Below, in pieces: positions 53,901 to 63,602 of a stretch of 64,000 nt of DNA. Each line of letters starts with the position of its first letter. Within the stretch, counting starts at the first letter, position 1. Source of the stretch: Salinimicrobium marinum. Its GTDB lineage: Bacteria; Bacteroidota; Bacteroidia; Flavobacteriales; Flavobacteriaceae. The notes below the pieces were generated by a model. It saw only the letters and a program-made list of their open reading frames with translations, was not told the DNA's origin and did no database searches. The DNA lies in the NCBI RefSeq assembly GCF_014651535.1, contig NZ_BMXB01000004.1, positions 66,477 through 130,476 of the forward strand. The letters are read 5' to 3'. The position numbers and the translations under genes were made by a program.

Positions 53901-56354
53901 ATGTCCCACTTTATAAATGTTATTTTACCTCTTCCGCTGGAAAAGCATTTTACGTACAGTGTCTCTCCGGCTGAAGCCGATTTTTTGCAGGTAGGAATGA
54001 GGGTGGCGGTACCCTTTGGAAAGTCAAAGATCTACACCGGAATTATTTCCAAAATTCACCAACAGGCGCCTGAAATTTATGAAGCCAAGCCCATTGAGCA
54101 GATCCTCGATGAGAAGCCTATTGTGACTGCTACTCAGCTTAAATTCTGGGAATGGATCGCTTCTTATTATATGTGTGCCGAAGGGGAAGTGCTAAGAGCT
54201 GCTATTCCAAGTGCTTTTCTTCTGGAAAGCGAAACGGTAGTGCAGCTTTATAAAAAGATAGAAATAGAAGAAAGGGCGTTGACAGATGATGAATTTCTTC
54301 TTTTTGAGGCCCTGCAGCGGCAGTCATCTATGAAAATACAGGAGATCATTCAGTTACTGGATAAAAAAACAGTGCTTCCTGTAATTAATTCTCTGGTGGA
54401 GAAAAGAGTGGTGGTGGTGAATCAGGAGATTTATGAGCAGTACAAACCAAAGCTGGAAAGATATGTTCAGTTGCACAGCAGTTATTCCGGTGAAGCCAGG
54501 ATGCATGAGCTGCTCGATAATCTGGACCGGGCGCCCAGGCAACGGGAAGTGGTGTTAACCTTGTTCTCCCTTTCAGCAAGAACCAAAAAACCAATAAAGG
54601 TTTCAGAATTAGCGAAGGAAGCAAAAACCACCACGGCTACCATAAAGTCTCTCATCGATAAGAATGTTCTGGAAGAATTTCACCTTCAGACGCAGCGTGT
54701 CCAATACGAAGAAAGGAAACTGGCCGGCGAGATCGAATTAAATGAATTTCAGGAGCAGACTTTTAGCGAAGTGGAGCAGGCTTTTGAATCTGAAAGCGTC
54801 TGCCTGTTACACGGAGTTACTTCTTCCGGAAAAACAGAGATCTACATCAAACTTATCGAAAAAGTCATTGCAGAAGGCAAGCAGGTACTGTTTCTCCTGC
54901 CTGAAATTGCATTAACGGCACAGCTTATTTCCCGGCTTCAGAATTATTTTGGAGAGCAGGTGATGGTGTATCACAGTAAATATTCGGTGAATGAGCGGGT
55001 GGAGGTGTATCAAAATATCCTGAACAATAGTGAAAAAGCAAAGATCGTGGTAGGGGTGAGGTCCAGCATTTTTCTTCCTTTCCAAAAGCTTGGGTTGATC
55101 GTGGTAGATGAGGAGCATGAATCTACTTTTAAACAATATGATCCTGCGCCCCGTTATAATGCTCGCGATGCTTCTGTGGTACTGGGGAATTTGCATAGCA
55201 GCAACGTTCTTTTGGGAACCGCTACGCCGGCCATTGAATCTTATTTCAATGCAGAGCACCATAAGTACAAACTGGTGAATCTTAACCGTCGCTTCGGAAA
55301 TGTGCTGTTGCCAAAAATCGAGGTGGTGGACATAAAAGAGAAGCACCGGAAAAAACGTATGATGGGACATTTCTCAGATCGGCTTCAGGAAGAAATTACC
55401 GAAACCCTGAAAAATGGGGAGCAGGTGATCCTTTTTCAGAACCGCAGAGGCTTTTCTCCAATTCTGGAATGCAATACCTGTGGGCATTCGCCGCAGTGCC
55501 CAAACTGTGACGTTAGTCTTACGTTTCATAACCATAACAATCAGTTGAGGTGTCATTACTGCGGATATCATATGGCGCTTCAGAAGAAATGTATGAAATG
55601 CGGGAGCCCCGAACTTACCACTAAAGGTTTTGGTACCGAACAGGTAGAAACTGAGCTAAAAGCTCTTTTTCCTGAACATAAAATTGGCCGTATGGATCTC
55701 GACACGACCCGCGGGAAACACGGCTATGAAAAAATAATCGCTGCTTTTGAAGCGAAGGAAATAGATATTCTGGTAGGTACCCAAATGCTGACCAAAGGGC
55801 TCGATTTTCGAAATGTAAGGCTGGTGGGGATTATGAATGCCGATACGCTGCTTAATTTCCCCGACTTCAGGGCGCATGAACGAAGCTTCCAGCTAATGCT
55901 GCAGGTGGCAGGCCGCGCCGGAAGAACCAAGGAGCAGGGGCTGGTCTTGATTCAAACCTATAACCCCCATCACAGGATCGTGCAGCAGGTTTCTACTAAC
56001 AGCTATGTTGAGATGTATGAGGAGCAGACAGAAGAGCGCAGGCAATATAAATATCCGCCGTATTACCGGTTGATCCGTATTACTCTAAAAAGCAGGGATT
56101 ATTCCAGGGTGAATGAAGGGGCAGACTGGCTGGCGAAAGGGTTGAAGCAGGCGTTTCAGGAAAATGTTCTGGGGCCGGAATTTCCACCGGTTGCAAGGAT
56201 CAGGAATGAGTATTACAAAAACATCCTGATAAAAATTCCCCAGAAACAATCCATTTCCAAAACCAAAAAGGTGATGGAAAGGATCTTTACCAGCTTTAAA
56301 GCCATTGGAGGCTTTAGAAGTATAAAACTTGTAATAAATGTTGACCCTTATTGA
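53901..56354 (+). CDS. priA: Primosomal protein N' (replication restart helicase PriA)
   Basis: 817-residue superfamily II helicase that reloads the replisome at stalled forks. The N-terminal 3'-end-binding domain is INVILPLPLEKHFTYSVSP onward. Walker A is LLHGVTSSGKTEIYI, motif II is VVDEEHESTFKQ, and the zinc-binding cysteines are in CNTCGHSPQCPNCD and CHYCGY...CMKCGSPE. Motif V/VI is VGTQMLTKGLDF and LQVAGRAGRT. Length is normal for Bacteroidota. Its last 7 bp overlap the convergent LytTR regulator gene. Confidence 0.97.
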   Translation: MSHFINVILPLPLEKHFTYSVSPAEADFLQVGMRVAVPFGKSKIYTGIISKIHQQAPEIYEAKPIEQILDEKPIVTATQLKFWEWIASYYMCAEGEVLRAAIPSAFLLESETVVQLYKKIEIEERALTDDEFLLFEALQRQSSMKIQEIIQLLDKKTVLPVINSLVEKRVVVVNQEIYEQYKPKLERYVQLHSSYSGEARMHELLDNLDRAPRQREVVLTLFSLSARTKKPIKVSELAKEAKTTTATIKSLIDKNVLEEFHLQTQRVQYEERKLAGEIELNEFQEQTFSEVEQAFESESVCLLHGVTSSGKTEIYIKLIEKVIAEGKQVLFLLPEIALTAQLISRLQNYFGEQVMVYHSKYSVNERVEVYQNILNNSEKAKIVVGVRSSIFLPFQKLGLIVVDEEHESTFKQYDPAPRYNARDASVVLGNLHSSNVLLGTATPAIESYFNAEHHKYKLVNLNRRFGNVLLPKIEVVDIKEKHRKKRMMGHFSDRLQEEITETLKNGEQVILFQNRRGFSPILECNTCGHSPQCPNCDVSLTFHNHNNQLRCHYCGYHMALQKKCMKCGSPELTTKGFGTEQVETELKALFPEHKIGRMDLDTTRGKHGYEKIIAAFEAKEIDILVGTQMLTKGLDFRNVRLVGIMNADTLLNFPDFRAHERSFQLMLQVAGRAGRTKEQGLVLIQTYNPHHRIVQQVSTNSYVEMYEEQTEERRQYKYPPYYRLIRITLKSRDYSRVNEGADWLAKGLKQAFQENVLGPEFPPVARIRNEYYKNILIKIPQKQSISKTKKVMERIFTSFKAIGGFRSIKLVINVDPY

Positions 56355-57058
56355 TTGGCAGCCAAAGCTTCAATAAGGTTAGATTTTTTATGACGGCTTA
56401 ATGGTATTTGCTGCTTGTCAATTTCGATGTTCCTGCTGTTATATCGCTCAATCTTATCCAGGTTCACGATATAAGATTTATGGATCCTCAAAAACTTATC
56501 AGAAGGGAGTTGGTTTTCAAAAGACTTCATGGTAGCCAGTACCACGAAATTGTCTTTTTCGGTAACAAATTTCACATAATCCCCTAAAGCTTCTATATAT
56601 TTAAGCTTGCTAAGGAATACTTTTCGGTTTTTGAGATTGCTTTTTACGAAGATGTAGTTTTCATCTTCTACTGCAGCTCCTTCATTTTTTAACCTGTAGA
56701 GGTTAATAGCTTTGGAGACTGCGTTCATAAACCTGTCTTTGGAAATAGGTTTGTGCAGGTAGTCTATGGCGTCATAATCAAATGCCTTAAAAGCATACTT
56801 TGTTTTTCCTGTAACAAAAATGATTTGCGGTTTGTTTGGCAAATCATCCAGTAGGTCGAATCCCGAAAGTATCGGCATCTCGATGTCCAGAAATATCAGA
56901 TCAACTTCGGTGTCTAATAAGCCATTCTTTGTTTCAATGGCATTGTTGTATTCTGCTACTAGTTTAAGGGAAGGATGATCCTTTATCAGCTTTACAATAG
57001 ACAAACGTTGTAAGCTGGAATCATCAACTACAGCACATTTTAGTATAACATCTTCCAC
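56348..57058 (-). CDS. LytTR-type response regulator
   Basis: 236-residue two-component regulator. The N-terminal receiver has AVVDDSSLQRL, the phospho-acceptor Asp in LIFLDIEMPILSG and the Lys in YLHKPISKDRF. The C-terminal LytTR DNA-binding domain has YIEALGDYVKFVTEKDNFVV, LATMKSFENQLPSDKFLRIHKSYIVNLDKI and PLSRHKKSNL. The partner kinase (usually a LytS/YpdA-type HisKA_HATPase) is not adjacent. It sits convergent with priA and divergent from the ribosomal-protein operon. Confidence 0.93.
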   Translation of the reverse strand: MEDVILKCAVVDDSSLQRLSIVKLIKDHPSLKLVAEYNNAIETKNGLLDTEVDLIFLDIEMPILSGFDLLDDLPNKPQIIFVTGKTKYAFKAFDYDAIDYLHKPISKDRFMNAVSKAINLYRLKNEGAAVEDENYIFVKSNLKNRKVFLSKLKYIEALGDYVKFVTEKDNFVVLATMKSFENQLPSDKFLRIHKSYIVNLDKIERYNSRNIEIDKQQIPLSRHKKSNLIEALAANQ

Positions 57059-57166
57059 AGTAGTTAAATAGGTTAGTTTTAAGCAATATTACACATAATT
57101 ATCAAAATAGACAATTTATAATAGGAATAGAACAATATAAAATGCATTTTATCACTACACTATAGC

Positions 57167-57197
57167 TTTGAAAATAGAAATAATAGTTCTACTTTTG
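57167..57197 (+). promoter_or_regulatory. Full-consensus promoter of the rpsF-rpsR-rplI operon
   Basis: TTTG (57167-57170), exactly 19 bp, then TACTTTTG (57190-57197). Both the -33 and -7 boxes match the Bacteroidota consensus perfectly, as expected for a strongly expressed ribosomal operon. The ATG follows 28 bp later. Confidence 0.75.
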
Positions 57198-57225
57198 CAG
57201 CCAAATTAATTTAAAGTAAATTTTT

Positions 57226-57564
57226 ATGAATCATTATGAAACTGTTTTCATCTTGAATCCCGTTTTATCTGATGACCAGATAAAGGAAACAGTTAAGAAA
57301 TACGAAGATTTTCTTGTTTCTAAAGGTGCCAAGATGATATCAAAGGAAAATTGGGGGCTAAAAAAACTAGCTTATCCAATTCAACACAAAAAAAGTGGTT
57401 TTTATCACTTATTGGAGTACACTGTTCCAGGTGAAGCTATTTCTCCACTGGAACTAGAATTCAGAAGAGATGAGCGTATCATGCGTTATCTTACTGTAAG
57501 TTTAGACAAGCATGCAATTGCCTGGGCTGAGAAAAGAAGAAACAGAAACAAAGAAAAAGCGTAA
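57226..57564 (+). CDS. rpsF: 30S ribosomal protein S6
   Basis: 112-residue S6, part of the platform of the small subunit, where it pairs with S18. Start [18 protein letters not shown] and the [25 protein letters not shown] core are typical. It leads the operon rpsF-rpsR-rplI; the ssb/priB gene that sits between in many Proteobacteria is absent, as usual in Bacteroidota. Confidence 0.98.
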   Translation: MNHYETVFILNPVLSDDQIKETVKKYEDFLVSKGAKMISKENWGLKKLAYPIQHKKSGFYHLLEYTVPGEAISPLELEFRRDERIMRYLTVSLDKHAIAWAEKRRNRNKEKA

Positions 57565-57566
57565 GT

Positions 57567-57863
57567 ATGTCATCTATAGAGCAACAAGCGAAAGGAAAAA
57601 AAGACGGGGAGATCAGGTATTTAACCCCGTTGAATATCGAGACCAACAAAGCGAAGAAATACTGTCGTTTTAAAAGGTCCGGAATTAAATATATTGACTA
57701 TAAAGACCCGGATTTCTTAATGAGTTTTGTGAACGAGCAAGGTAAATTGTTACCTCGTCGTCTTACAGGAACTTCTTTGAAATATCAAAGAAAAGTGGCT
57801 GTAGCTGTAAAACGTGCACGTCATTTAGCATTAATGCCTTATGTTGGCGATTTATTAAAATAA
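57567..57863 (+). CDS. rpsR: 30S ribosomal protein S18
   Basis: 98-residue S18. Core motif [62 protein letters not shown] lies at residues 31-92. The single Cys and lack of the four-Cys zinc form mark a zinc-independent version. It starts 2 bp after rpsF. Confidence 0.98.
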   Translation: MSSIEQQAKGKKDGEIRYLTPLNIETNKAKKYCRFKRSGIKYIDYKDPDFLMSFVNEQGKLLPRRLTGTSLKYQRKVAVAVKRARHLALMPYVGDLLK

Positions 57864-57875
57864 AAAGGGGCTATT

Positions 57876-58331
57876 ATGGAATTGATACTTAAAAAAGACG
57901 TAGAAAAATTAGGTTTTAAAGATGACGTTGTAAACGTGAAGAACGGATACGGCCGAAACTATTTGATCCCTCATGGTTTTGCTGAACTGGCAACTCCTTC
58001 TACTAGAAAAGTTTTGAATGAAACTCTTAAGCAACGTGCTTATAAAGAGAAGAAACAAATAGATGAAGCTAAAAAACAGGCTGAAAAACTTAACGGACTT
58101 GATATCAAACTTACTGCTAAAGCAGGAGCTGGTGACAAGATCTATGGTTCTGTAACTGATGCTGATTTAGCTGATGCTTTGGCTAAAGAAGGTGTGGAAA
58201 TCGAAAAGAAATACATTAGTATTGCCGGTGGAAACATTAAGCGTTTAGGACAGTATGATGCTACTTTGCGTTTTCACCGTGAAGTAATTTCAAACTTTAG
58301 TTTTGATGTTGTTGCGGAAGCACAAGGTTAA
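57876..58331 (+). CDS. rplI: 50S ribosomal protein L9
   Basis: 151-residue L9. The N-terminal rRNA-binding domain (MELILKKDVEKLGFKDDVVNVKNGYGRNYLIPHG) is joined by a long helix to the C-terminal domain (KIYGSVTDADLADALAKEGVEI). Twelve bases after rpsR, last of the operon, closed by a strong terminator. Confidence 0.98.
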   Translation: MELILKKDVEKLGFKDDVVNVKNGYGRNYLIPHGFAELATPSTRKVLNETLKQRAYKEKKQIDEAKKQAEKLNGLDIKLTAKAGAGDKIYGSVTDADLADALAKEGVEIEKKYISIAGGNIKRLGQYDATLRFHREVISNFSFDVVAEAQG

Positions 58332-58352
58332 TTTGCCTAATATATAATCTAA

Positions 58353-58382
58353 AGCCTGCTTCTTTTGAAGTAGGCTTTTTTA
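58353..58382 (+). terminator. Intrinsic terminator of the rpsF-rpsR-rplI operon
   Basis: AGCCTGCTTC, loop TTTT, GAAGTAGGCT (one G-T pair), followed by six T. One of the clearest terminators in the window. Confidence 0.85.
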
Positions 58383-58407
58383 TTGTCGAAAGTCATAGTT
58401 TTATAGC

Positions 58408-58881
58408 ATGAAATACGCCCGATTAACCAAAGAACAGTTTGAAGAACTTCACCAGGAATTTATTAATTTCCTGGCATCTCAATCTATTACAGCAGATGAA
58501 TGGGAGGATATAAAGATCAATAAGCCACAAACGGCCGAAGAAGAACTGGATGTTTTCAGCGACCTTGTATGGGAAGGAGTGTTGAATCAGGCAAAATTTC
58601 TGGAACATTTCTCACCCCAGCAAATCTATCTCTTTAAAATTACAGAAGCTGCAATGTATCTCATTGCTATTAAAGTAGAAAATACGGCTATTGATGTCAC
58701 TACAAGGGAAGGTTATGACTGGTTGCAGAAGAATCTTCTGGATGACTCTGTTTCCTTATACACTTCTTCCAAAGCCATTAGCGATGACAGGAACAAAGAT
58801 ATTTTTGCTTTGATCCAGCAAGGTGCGGCCATTACCAAAGGTGAATTATACGGATTTTTTGAAAAGCACCTGGAGCTGTAG
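58408..58881 (+). CDS. DUF6495 family protein
   Basis: 157-residue soluble protein of a family restricted, as far as I know, to Bacteroidota and usually labelled DUF6495. Conserved-looking stretches: KYARLTKEQFEELHQEFINFLASQSI, WEDIKINKP and ISDDRNKDIFALIQQGAAITKGELY at the C-terminus. No signal peptide or helix. Function unknown. It follows the rplI terminator and is convergent with the MacB-type permease. Confidence 0.78.
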   Translation: MKYARLTKEQFEELHQEFINFLASQSITADEWEDIKINKPQTAEEELDVFSDLVWEGVLNQAKFLEHFSPQQIYLFKITEAAMYLIAIKVENTAIDVTTREGYDWLQKNLLDDSVSLYTSSKAISDDRNKDIFALIQQGAAITKGELYGFFEKHLEL

Positions 58882-59287
58882 ATAGCTTATTGTTCATGGT
58901 TCGTGGTTTCTAGCACCGGGATTTTTTTTAATTTCTTCGTAACTCACTCTTGTTTAGCTGCCACGAATTCACGAATGATTTTGCTGTGTAGCTTCAAATA
59001 TTACAGGTGAAAAAACAGACACTCCGCTGGAGCTCTGCTTTTTCACACTTCCCCAAATTCTATAAATTTTATGAACCTACGAGGCTCCCCCTTCCAAGTT
59101 TTTACAGTGACCTGATAAAATTTCAGATAAGAAATGACGCTCCTATGGACTTCTTTTTTTAGTTTAATCCCTGTGATGCTATAAGAATATCGACCTACGG
59201 AACTTCATTAAATTAGAAGAGTATACTTGTCTCTTTATTCTTTTTGAACTTCTGTCCTCGTACTTTCTGAACCTCTGACTTCAAAAA
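58882..59287. repeat. 406-bp intergenic patchwork of degenerate repeats, no gene
   Basis: No supported reading frame. The sequence is a mosaic of short phrases seen as debris in flavobacterial genomes. Examples: GTTCATGGTTCGTGGT (about 58910), GCCACGAATTCACGAATGAT (about 58961), TCTATAAATTTTATGAACCTACGAGG and its partial echo CTATAAGAATATCGACCTACGG (about 59057 and 59178), and ACCTCTGACTTCAAAAA near 59270, the last matching the insert of the cobalamin riboswitch at 32531. It lies between convergent genes. Confidence 0.55.
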
Positions 59288-60523
59288 TCACTCGTACCTC
59301 AACGATTCAATAGGATCCTGTTTTGCTGCCTTTGCGGCCGGATAACTTCCGGCGAGAACCGCTACTAGAATAGTAATTCCCGTTGCCCAAAGAATCGCAA
59401 CCCACGGAGTGACAAAATTGAATCCGGCGGCGGCAGAAATTCCGAAGCCTATGAGGATTCCAAGTAAAATTCCGAGTAATCCACCCAACTGACCAATAAT
59501 CAGGGTTTCCATAAAAAATTGCGTGGCGATCGTATTTTTCTTGGCTCCGAGCGCTTTCCTTACCCCAATTTCACGGGTTCTTTCGGTAACCGATACCAGC
59601 ATAATATTCATCAAAGCTATGGAGGATCCAAAAATTGTAATGATGGAAATGGCCCAGGCGGCCATGTTCAGGTAGCTGGTGATGGAAAAGATCCTGTTGA
59701 TGAGGTCATCACTACGGCCCATTCCGAAATTATTTTCTTCTATGGGATTTAATCCGCGAATGTTCCGGAAAGTAATAATAGCTTCATCTTCGGCTCCTTC
59801 CAGCATTTCCTTATTATCAACTTTCACACTTATATTGTAATTGATACTTGGCTGAGTAAAAACGGAACGGGCAATCTCAATGGGAATTAAAACTCGCAGA
59901 TCCTGATTGTTTCCGAAGGTGGAACCTTTAGATTCGAGAATTCCGATAACGGTAAATTTAACTCCACGTACACTAATTGTTTTCCCAATTGGATCTTCAT
60001 TCTCAAAAAGTCCATCCTGAAAATCTGATCCCAGGATGGCGACATTATTATTGTTCTGTACATCAAAATATGTAATATCCCTTCCGGCTTCTAATTCGAG
60101 TCCGGAATTGGATAAGAAAAATTCATTTACCCCAAGAATGCTTACTTCGGGATCGGTTTTTTCATTGCCGTATTTTACTTCAGCCGAAGAAGTTCCCGTA
60201 AAAGAAATGGATGTTTGTGTTCCCGGGTATTCAAAGGCTTCCTTGAACCTCTTTACTTCGCGATAACCAATAATGGGATTGATCTTTTCCCTGCCGCCAT
60301 CCATTCGAACTTCAGATTCATAGCGCTGCAAATTAAAGGTGTTGGCACCCATAGAGGCAAAATCACTACTTATAGTGTTTTCCAGGGCATTAACAGCACT
60401 TAGAATCCCTACAAGCGCAGTAATCCCAATGGCTATGATCAAAACAGTGAGGATGGTTCTTAGAAGCTGACTTTTAATAGAATCAAAAGCGATCCTTACA
60501 TTTTCTTTGAAAAGTGAAAACAT
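59288..60523 (-). CDS. MacB-type ABC transporter permease
   Basis: 411-residue FtsX/MacB-family membrane protein. One N-terminal helix (LLRTILTVLIIAIGITALVGIL) is followed by a large periplasmic MacB_PCD domain (about 45-240) and three C-terminal helices, including GSSIALMNIMLVSVTERTREIGVRKALGA, the FtsX coupling motif. These proteins transmit ATPase motion to the periplasm, moving lipoproteins, toxins or siderophores, instead of forming a channel. Its ATPase is not next to it, so partner and substrate are unknown. Confidence 0.92.
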   Translation of the reverse strand: MFSLFKENVRIAFDSIKSQLLRTILTVLIIAIGITALVGILSAVNALENTISSDFASMGANTFNLQRYESEVRMDGGREKINPIIGYREVKRFKEAFEYPGTQTSISFTGTSSAEVKYGNEKTDPEVSILGVNEFFLSNSGLELEAGRDITYFDVQNNNNVAILGSDFQDGLFENEDPIGKTISVRGVKFTVIGILESKGSTFGNNQDLRVLIPIEIARSVFTQPSINYNISVKVDNKEMLEGAEDEAIITFRNIRGLNPIEENNFGMGRSDDLINRIFSITSYLNMAAWAISIITIFGSSIALMNIMLVSVTERTREIGVRKALGAKKNTIATQFFMETLIIGQLGGLLGILLGILIGFGISAAAGFNFVTPWVAILWATGITILVAVLAGSYPAAKAAKQDPIESLRYE

Positions 60524-60719
60524 TCGTTTGGCTAAATTTATTAATTAGACGCATTTCGGGTAAAGATGTTACAGAAGAAATTCTTTAGGCAGGAATTTTA
60601 TCTGAAATAATTCCCGTAATTGGAGATAACAGATGGACAACCTCAGATTCTTATGAGGCGAAAGTCTCGGATTTGTTCATTTTTTATGATATTTGCACTT
60701 CTAAATTTAAAATGTAAAA

Positions 60720-62090
60720 ATGGCTCAAAAACCTTCTATTCCTAAAGGAACCCGTGATTTTTCTCCAGCTGAAGTTTCTAAACGAAATTTTATTTTCGAG
60801 ACTATTCGGGGGCAGTTTCAGAAATTCGGATTCCAGGCCATTGAAACTCCGAGTTTTGAAAACAGCGAAACTTTGATGGGGAAATATGGGGAGGAAGGTG
60901 ACCGGCTCATTTTTAAGATCCTCAATTCCGGAGACTTTTTAAAGAAAGCAGATTCCCAAGCTTTAGGGCAAAAAGACAGCCATAAAATTACTTCTTACAT
61001 TAGCGAAAAAGCCCTGCGATACGATCTTACTGTTCCGTTTGCTCGATATGTAGTGCAGCATCAAAACGAACTGGAATTTCCATTCAAACGTTACCAGATC
61101 CAACCAGTCTGGAGGGCAGACAGGCCTCAAAAAGGACGTTTCAGAGAGTTTTTCCAGTGCGATGCAGATGTCGTGGGAAGTACCAGTTTATGGCAGGAAG
61201 TTGAATTTGTGCAGCTTTATGATGCTGTTTTTACGGCTTTAGGATTGAAAGGAACTACAATAAAGATTAACAACAGGAAGGTTTTGTCGGGTTTTGCTGA
61301 AGTGATTGGAGAATCTGAAAGATTGATTGATTTTACGGTAGCACTGGATAAACTGGACAAAATAGGAGAGGACGGCGTGAAAAAGGAGATGCAGGAAAAA
61401 GGAATTTCTTCGGAAGCCATTGAGAAAATTCAGCCTATTTTCAACTTAACCGGAAGTTTTTCCGATAAAACGGAAGGATTAAAAGATATTCTTGCTACCT
61501 CTGAAGTCGGCAAAAAAGGGATTGAAGAACTGGAATTTATAAACTCATCGCTCGAATCGCTTGGGCTTCAAACAGCGACTTTAGACCTGGATGTTACCCT
61601 CGCCCGTGGACTGAACTATTATACGGGAGCCATTTTCGAAGTGGCTGCTCCAAAAGAGGTGAAATTAGGTTCCATTGGTGGTGGAGGTCGTTACGATGAT
61701 CTCACCGGGATTTTCGGATTAAAAGACATGAGCGGAGTAGGGATCTCTTTCGGACTCGACCGAATCTATCTCGTTCTTGAAGAATTAAATCTTTTTCCGG
61801 AAACCGTTGCGCAAAACACGAAAGTGCTGTTTATCAATTTCGGAGAAAAAGAAGCCCTTTATGGGTTAAAAGCCATAAAAAAACTTAGAACTTCCGGCAT
61901 CACGGCTGAATTATATCCCGAAGATGCAAAGATGAAAAAGCAGATGAATTATGCCAACCGCCGGGAGATTCCATTTGTTGTGCTTGCGGGCGCCGAAGAG
62001 ATGGAACAGGAAAAATTTACGTTGAAGAACATGAAATCCGGCGAGCAGTTTTCGGTTTCTGTCTATGAGTTGGTGGAGAAGTTGAAATAA
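60720..62090 (+). CDS. hisS: Histidyl-tRNA synthetase
   Basis: 456-residue class II aminoacyl-tRNA synthetase. Motif 1 region [16 protein letters not shown], motif 2 [29 protein letters not shown], the histidine-specific [13 protein letters not shown], and motif 3 [17 protein letters not shown] are present. The C-terminal anticodon domain ([21 protein letters not shown]...) is complete. It is transcribed alone, divergent from the permease gene. Confidence 0.98.
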   Translation: MAQKPSIPKGTRDFSPAEVSKRNFIFETIRGQFQKFGFQAIETPSFENSETLMGKYGEEGDRLIFKILNSGDFLKKADSQALGQKDSHKITSYISEKALRYDLTVPFARYVVQHQNELEFPFKRYQIQPVWRADRPQKGRFREFFQCDADVVGSTSLWQEVEFVQLYDAVFTALGLKGTTIKINNRKVLSGFAEVIGESERLIDFTVALDKLDKIGEDGVKKEMQEKGISSEAIEKIQPIFNLTGSFSDKTEGLKDILATSEVGKKGIEELEFINSSLESLGLQTATLDLDVTLARGLNYYTGAIFEVAAPKEVKLGSIGGGGRYDDLTGIFGLKDMSGVGISFGLDRIYLVLEELNLFPETVAQNTKVLFINFGEKEALYGLKAIKKLRTSGITAELYPEDAKMKKQMNYANRREIPFVVLAGAEEMEQEKFTLKNMKSGEQFSVSVYELVEKLK

Positions 62091-62485
62091 ATGCTTTTTT
62101 TAAATATTGGTTAAAAAAAAGTCCGGAGCGTCGTGATTCGGGTTTTCTTTTTAATACGATTTCCGTTAGCGCAGATTTTCAAGCCTGCTGATTTACCTCT
62201 ACTATTCTTTAATACAGAATACAATCCATGCCATCGTCAATTTTTTATTCTCCTCTTTACCTGAAATCTGACCTGCATCGCCTAAAAACCTTAAAAAGCT
62301 TCTTTTTATTTTAATGTAGTGTCTTACAAGGTCAAAAAAAGACCTTGCAGGTTAGTTGTAATAGGGTCGCCACTAAAGAACAAGATTCTGAAACAAGTTC
62401 AGAATGAAGACTAGTTACTCGCCTCGACTTTATCAAAACAAAGTGTCATTTCAACCGAAGGGAGAAATCTCAAATCTCAAATCGA
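62091..62485. repeat. 395-bp intergenic patchwork of repeats, no gene
   Basis: Three units can be delimited. 62325-62353: a hairpin unit CAAGGTC-AAAAAAA-GACCTTG matching 11793-11821 (inverted) at 26 of 29 bases. 62383-62407: AGATTCTGAAACAAGTTCAG then AATGA, related to the right arm of palindromic repeats A and B. 62443-62471: GTGTCATTTCAACCGAAGGG then AGAAATCTC, another phrase common in flavobacterial intergenic DNA. Nothing coding is seen. It lies between convergent hisS and the aldo/keto reductase gene. Confidence 0.6.
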
Positions 62486-63436
62486 TCACTCACTCACTTC
62501 ATTCAGCCTTTGCATTTCCTCTTCTGAAAGTTTCAGGTTTACAGCTTCCTGGAAAGATTTTAGGTGAGAGGATTTTGTTGCACTGGCAATCGGGGCTGTG
62601 ATTCCGGGACGCTGAATCAGCCACGCTAAAGCTACTCCTGCATTTGAAACTTCATGATTGCGGGAAATTTCATCCATCGTGCTGATTATTTTCAAACCTT
62701 TTTTATTGAAATAAGCCTTTACCATATCTTTTCGGTCCTGTCCCTCCAGGTCTGCTTCTTTCCGGTATTTTCCGGTGAGAAATCCGCTGGCAAGGGAGAA
62801 ATAGGGAATTACGCCCAGATTATTTTCCAGACAAATATCTTTAATTACTCCCTCAAATTTGCTGCGTTCTGCCAGGCTGTATTCTGGTTGAAACACTTTG
62901 TATTTTGGCAGGTTGTTGTTTTTGGCTGCATTAAGTGATTCCTGAAGCCTTTCTGCAGACATATTGGAAGCCCCGATATTTCGTACTTTCCCCTCATCGA
63001 TTAGCTGTTGATATGCTTCCAGGGTTTCTTCTACCGGAGTTTTATTGTCGTCGTAATGCGTAAAATACAAATCGATATAATCGGTTTGCAGCCGCTTTAG
63101 AGAATCTTCCGAAGCTTTTAAAATATAGTCTTTAGAGATGTTTTTATCTCCACCCTGTTGCATGCTGGAGCCTACTTTGGTGATGAGAGTGATCTTATCC
63201 CGCACTTTCCGCTCTTTCATCCATTTTCCAATGATCCTTTCCGAGGTTCCGCCTTCCACACCTTCGGCCCAGCGCGAATAAACATCTGCAGTATCTATCG
63301 TGTCAAATCCTCTTTCAAAGATCTCATCCAGCATTTTAAACGATTCTTTTTCATTCAGGGTCCATCCAAAAACGTTTCCGCCAAAAACAATAGGAGAAGT
63401 CGTTAGAGGTGTATTTCCTAGTTGTATCTTTTCCAT
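62486..63436 (-). CDS. Aldo/keto reductase
   Basis: 316-residue NADPH-dependent oxidoreductase with a TIM barrel. Catalytic residues: Asp/Tyr in FDTIDTADVYSRW and Lys in ITLITKVGSS, and His in IDLYFTHYDD. Cofactor-binding region GVALAWLIQRPGITAPIASATKSSHLKSF is at the C-terminus. It belongs to the broad YajO/Tas-like group; the physiological substrate is unknown. It is transcribed alone towards hisS. Confidence 0.94.
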   Translation of the reverse strand: MEKIQLGNTPLTTSPIVFGGNVFGWTLNEKESFKMLDEIFERGFDTIDTADVYSRWAEGVEGGTSERIIGKWMKERKVRDKITLITKVGSSMQQGGDKNISKDYILKASEDSLKRLQTDYIDLYFTHYDDNKTPVEETLEAYQQLIDEGKVRNIGASNMSAERLQESLNAAKNNNLPKYKVFQPEYSLAERSKFEGVIKDICLENNLGVIPYFSLASGFLTGKYRKEADLEGQDRKDMVKAYFNKKGLKIISTMDEISRNHEVSNAGVALAWLIQRPGITAPIASATKSSHLKSFQEAVNLKLSEEEMQRLNEVSE

Positions 63437-63602
63437 ATTTGTAATTCTGTTGATTTCTTTTATAAAGATAGCCAGAGTATTATAGAATAATGACTGGGGA
63501 AGGGGGTTTTAGAATGATTTAACGTAAATAAAATGTATCAACTTGTGCTTTTCCAAATCCATTTTTTCAAAACCTTTATATTGCAGTACTAATTCCCACG
63601 AA

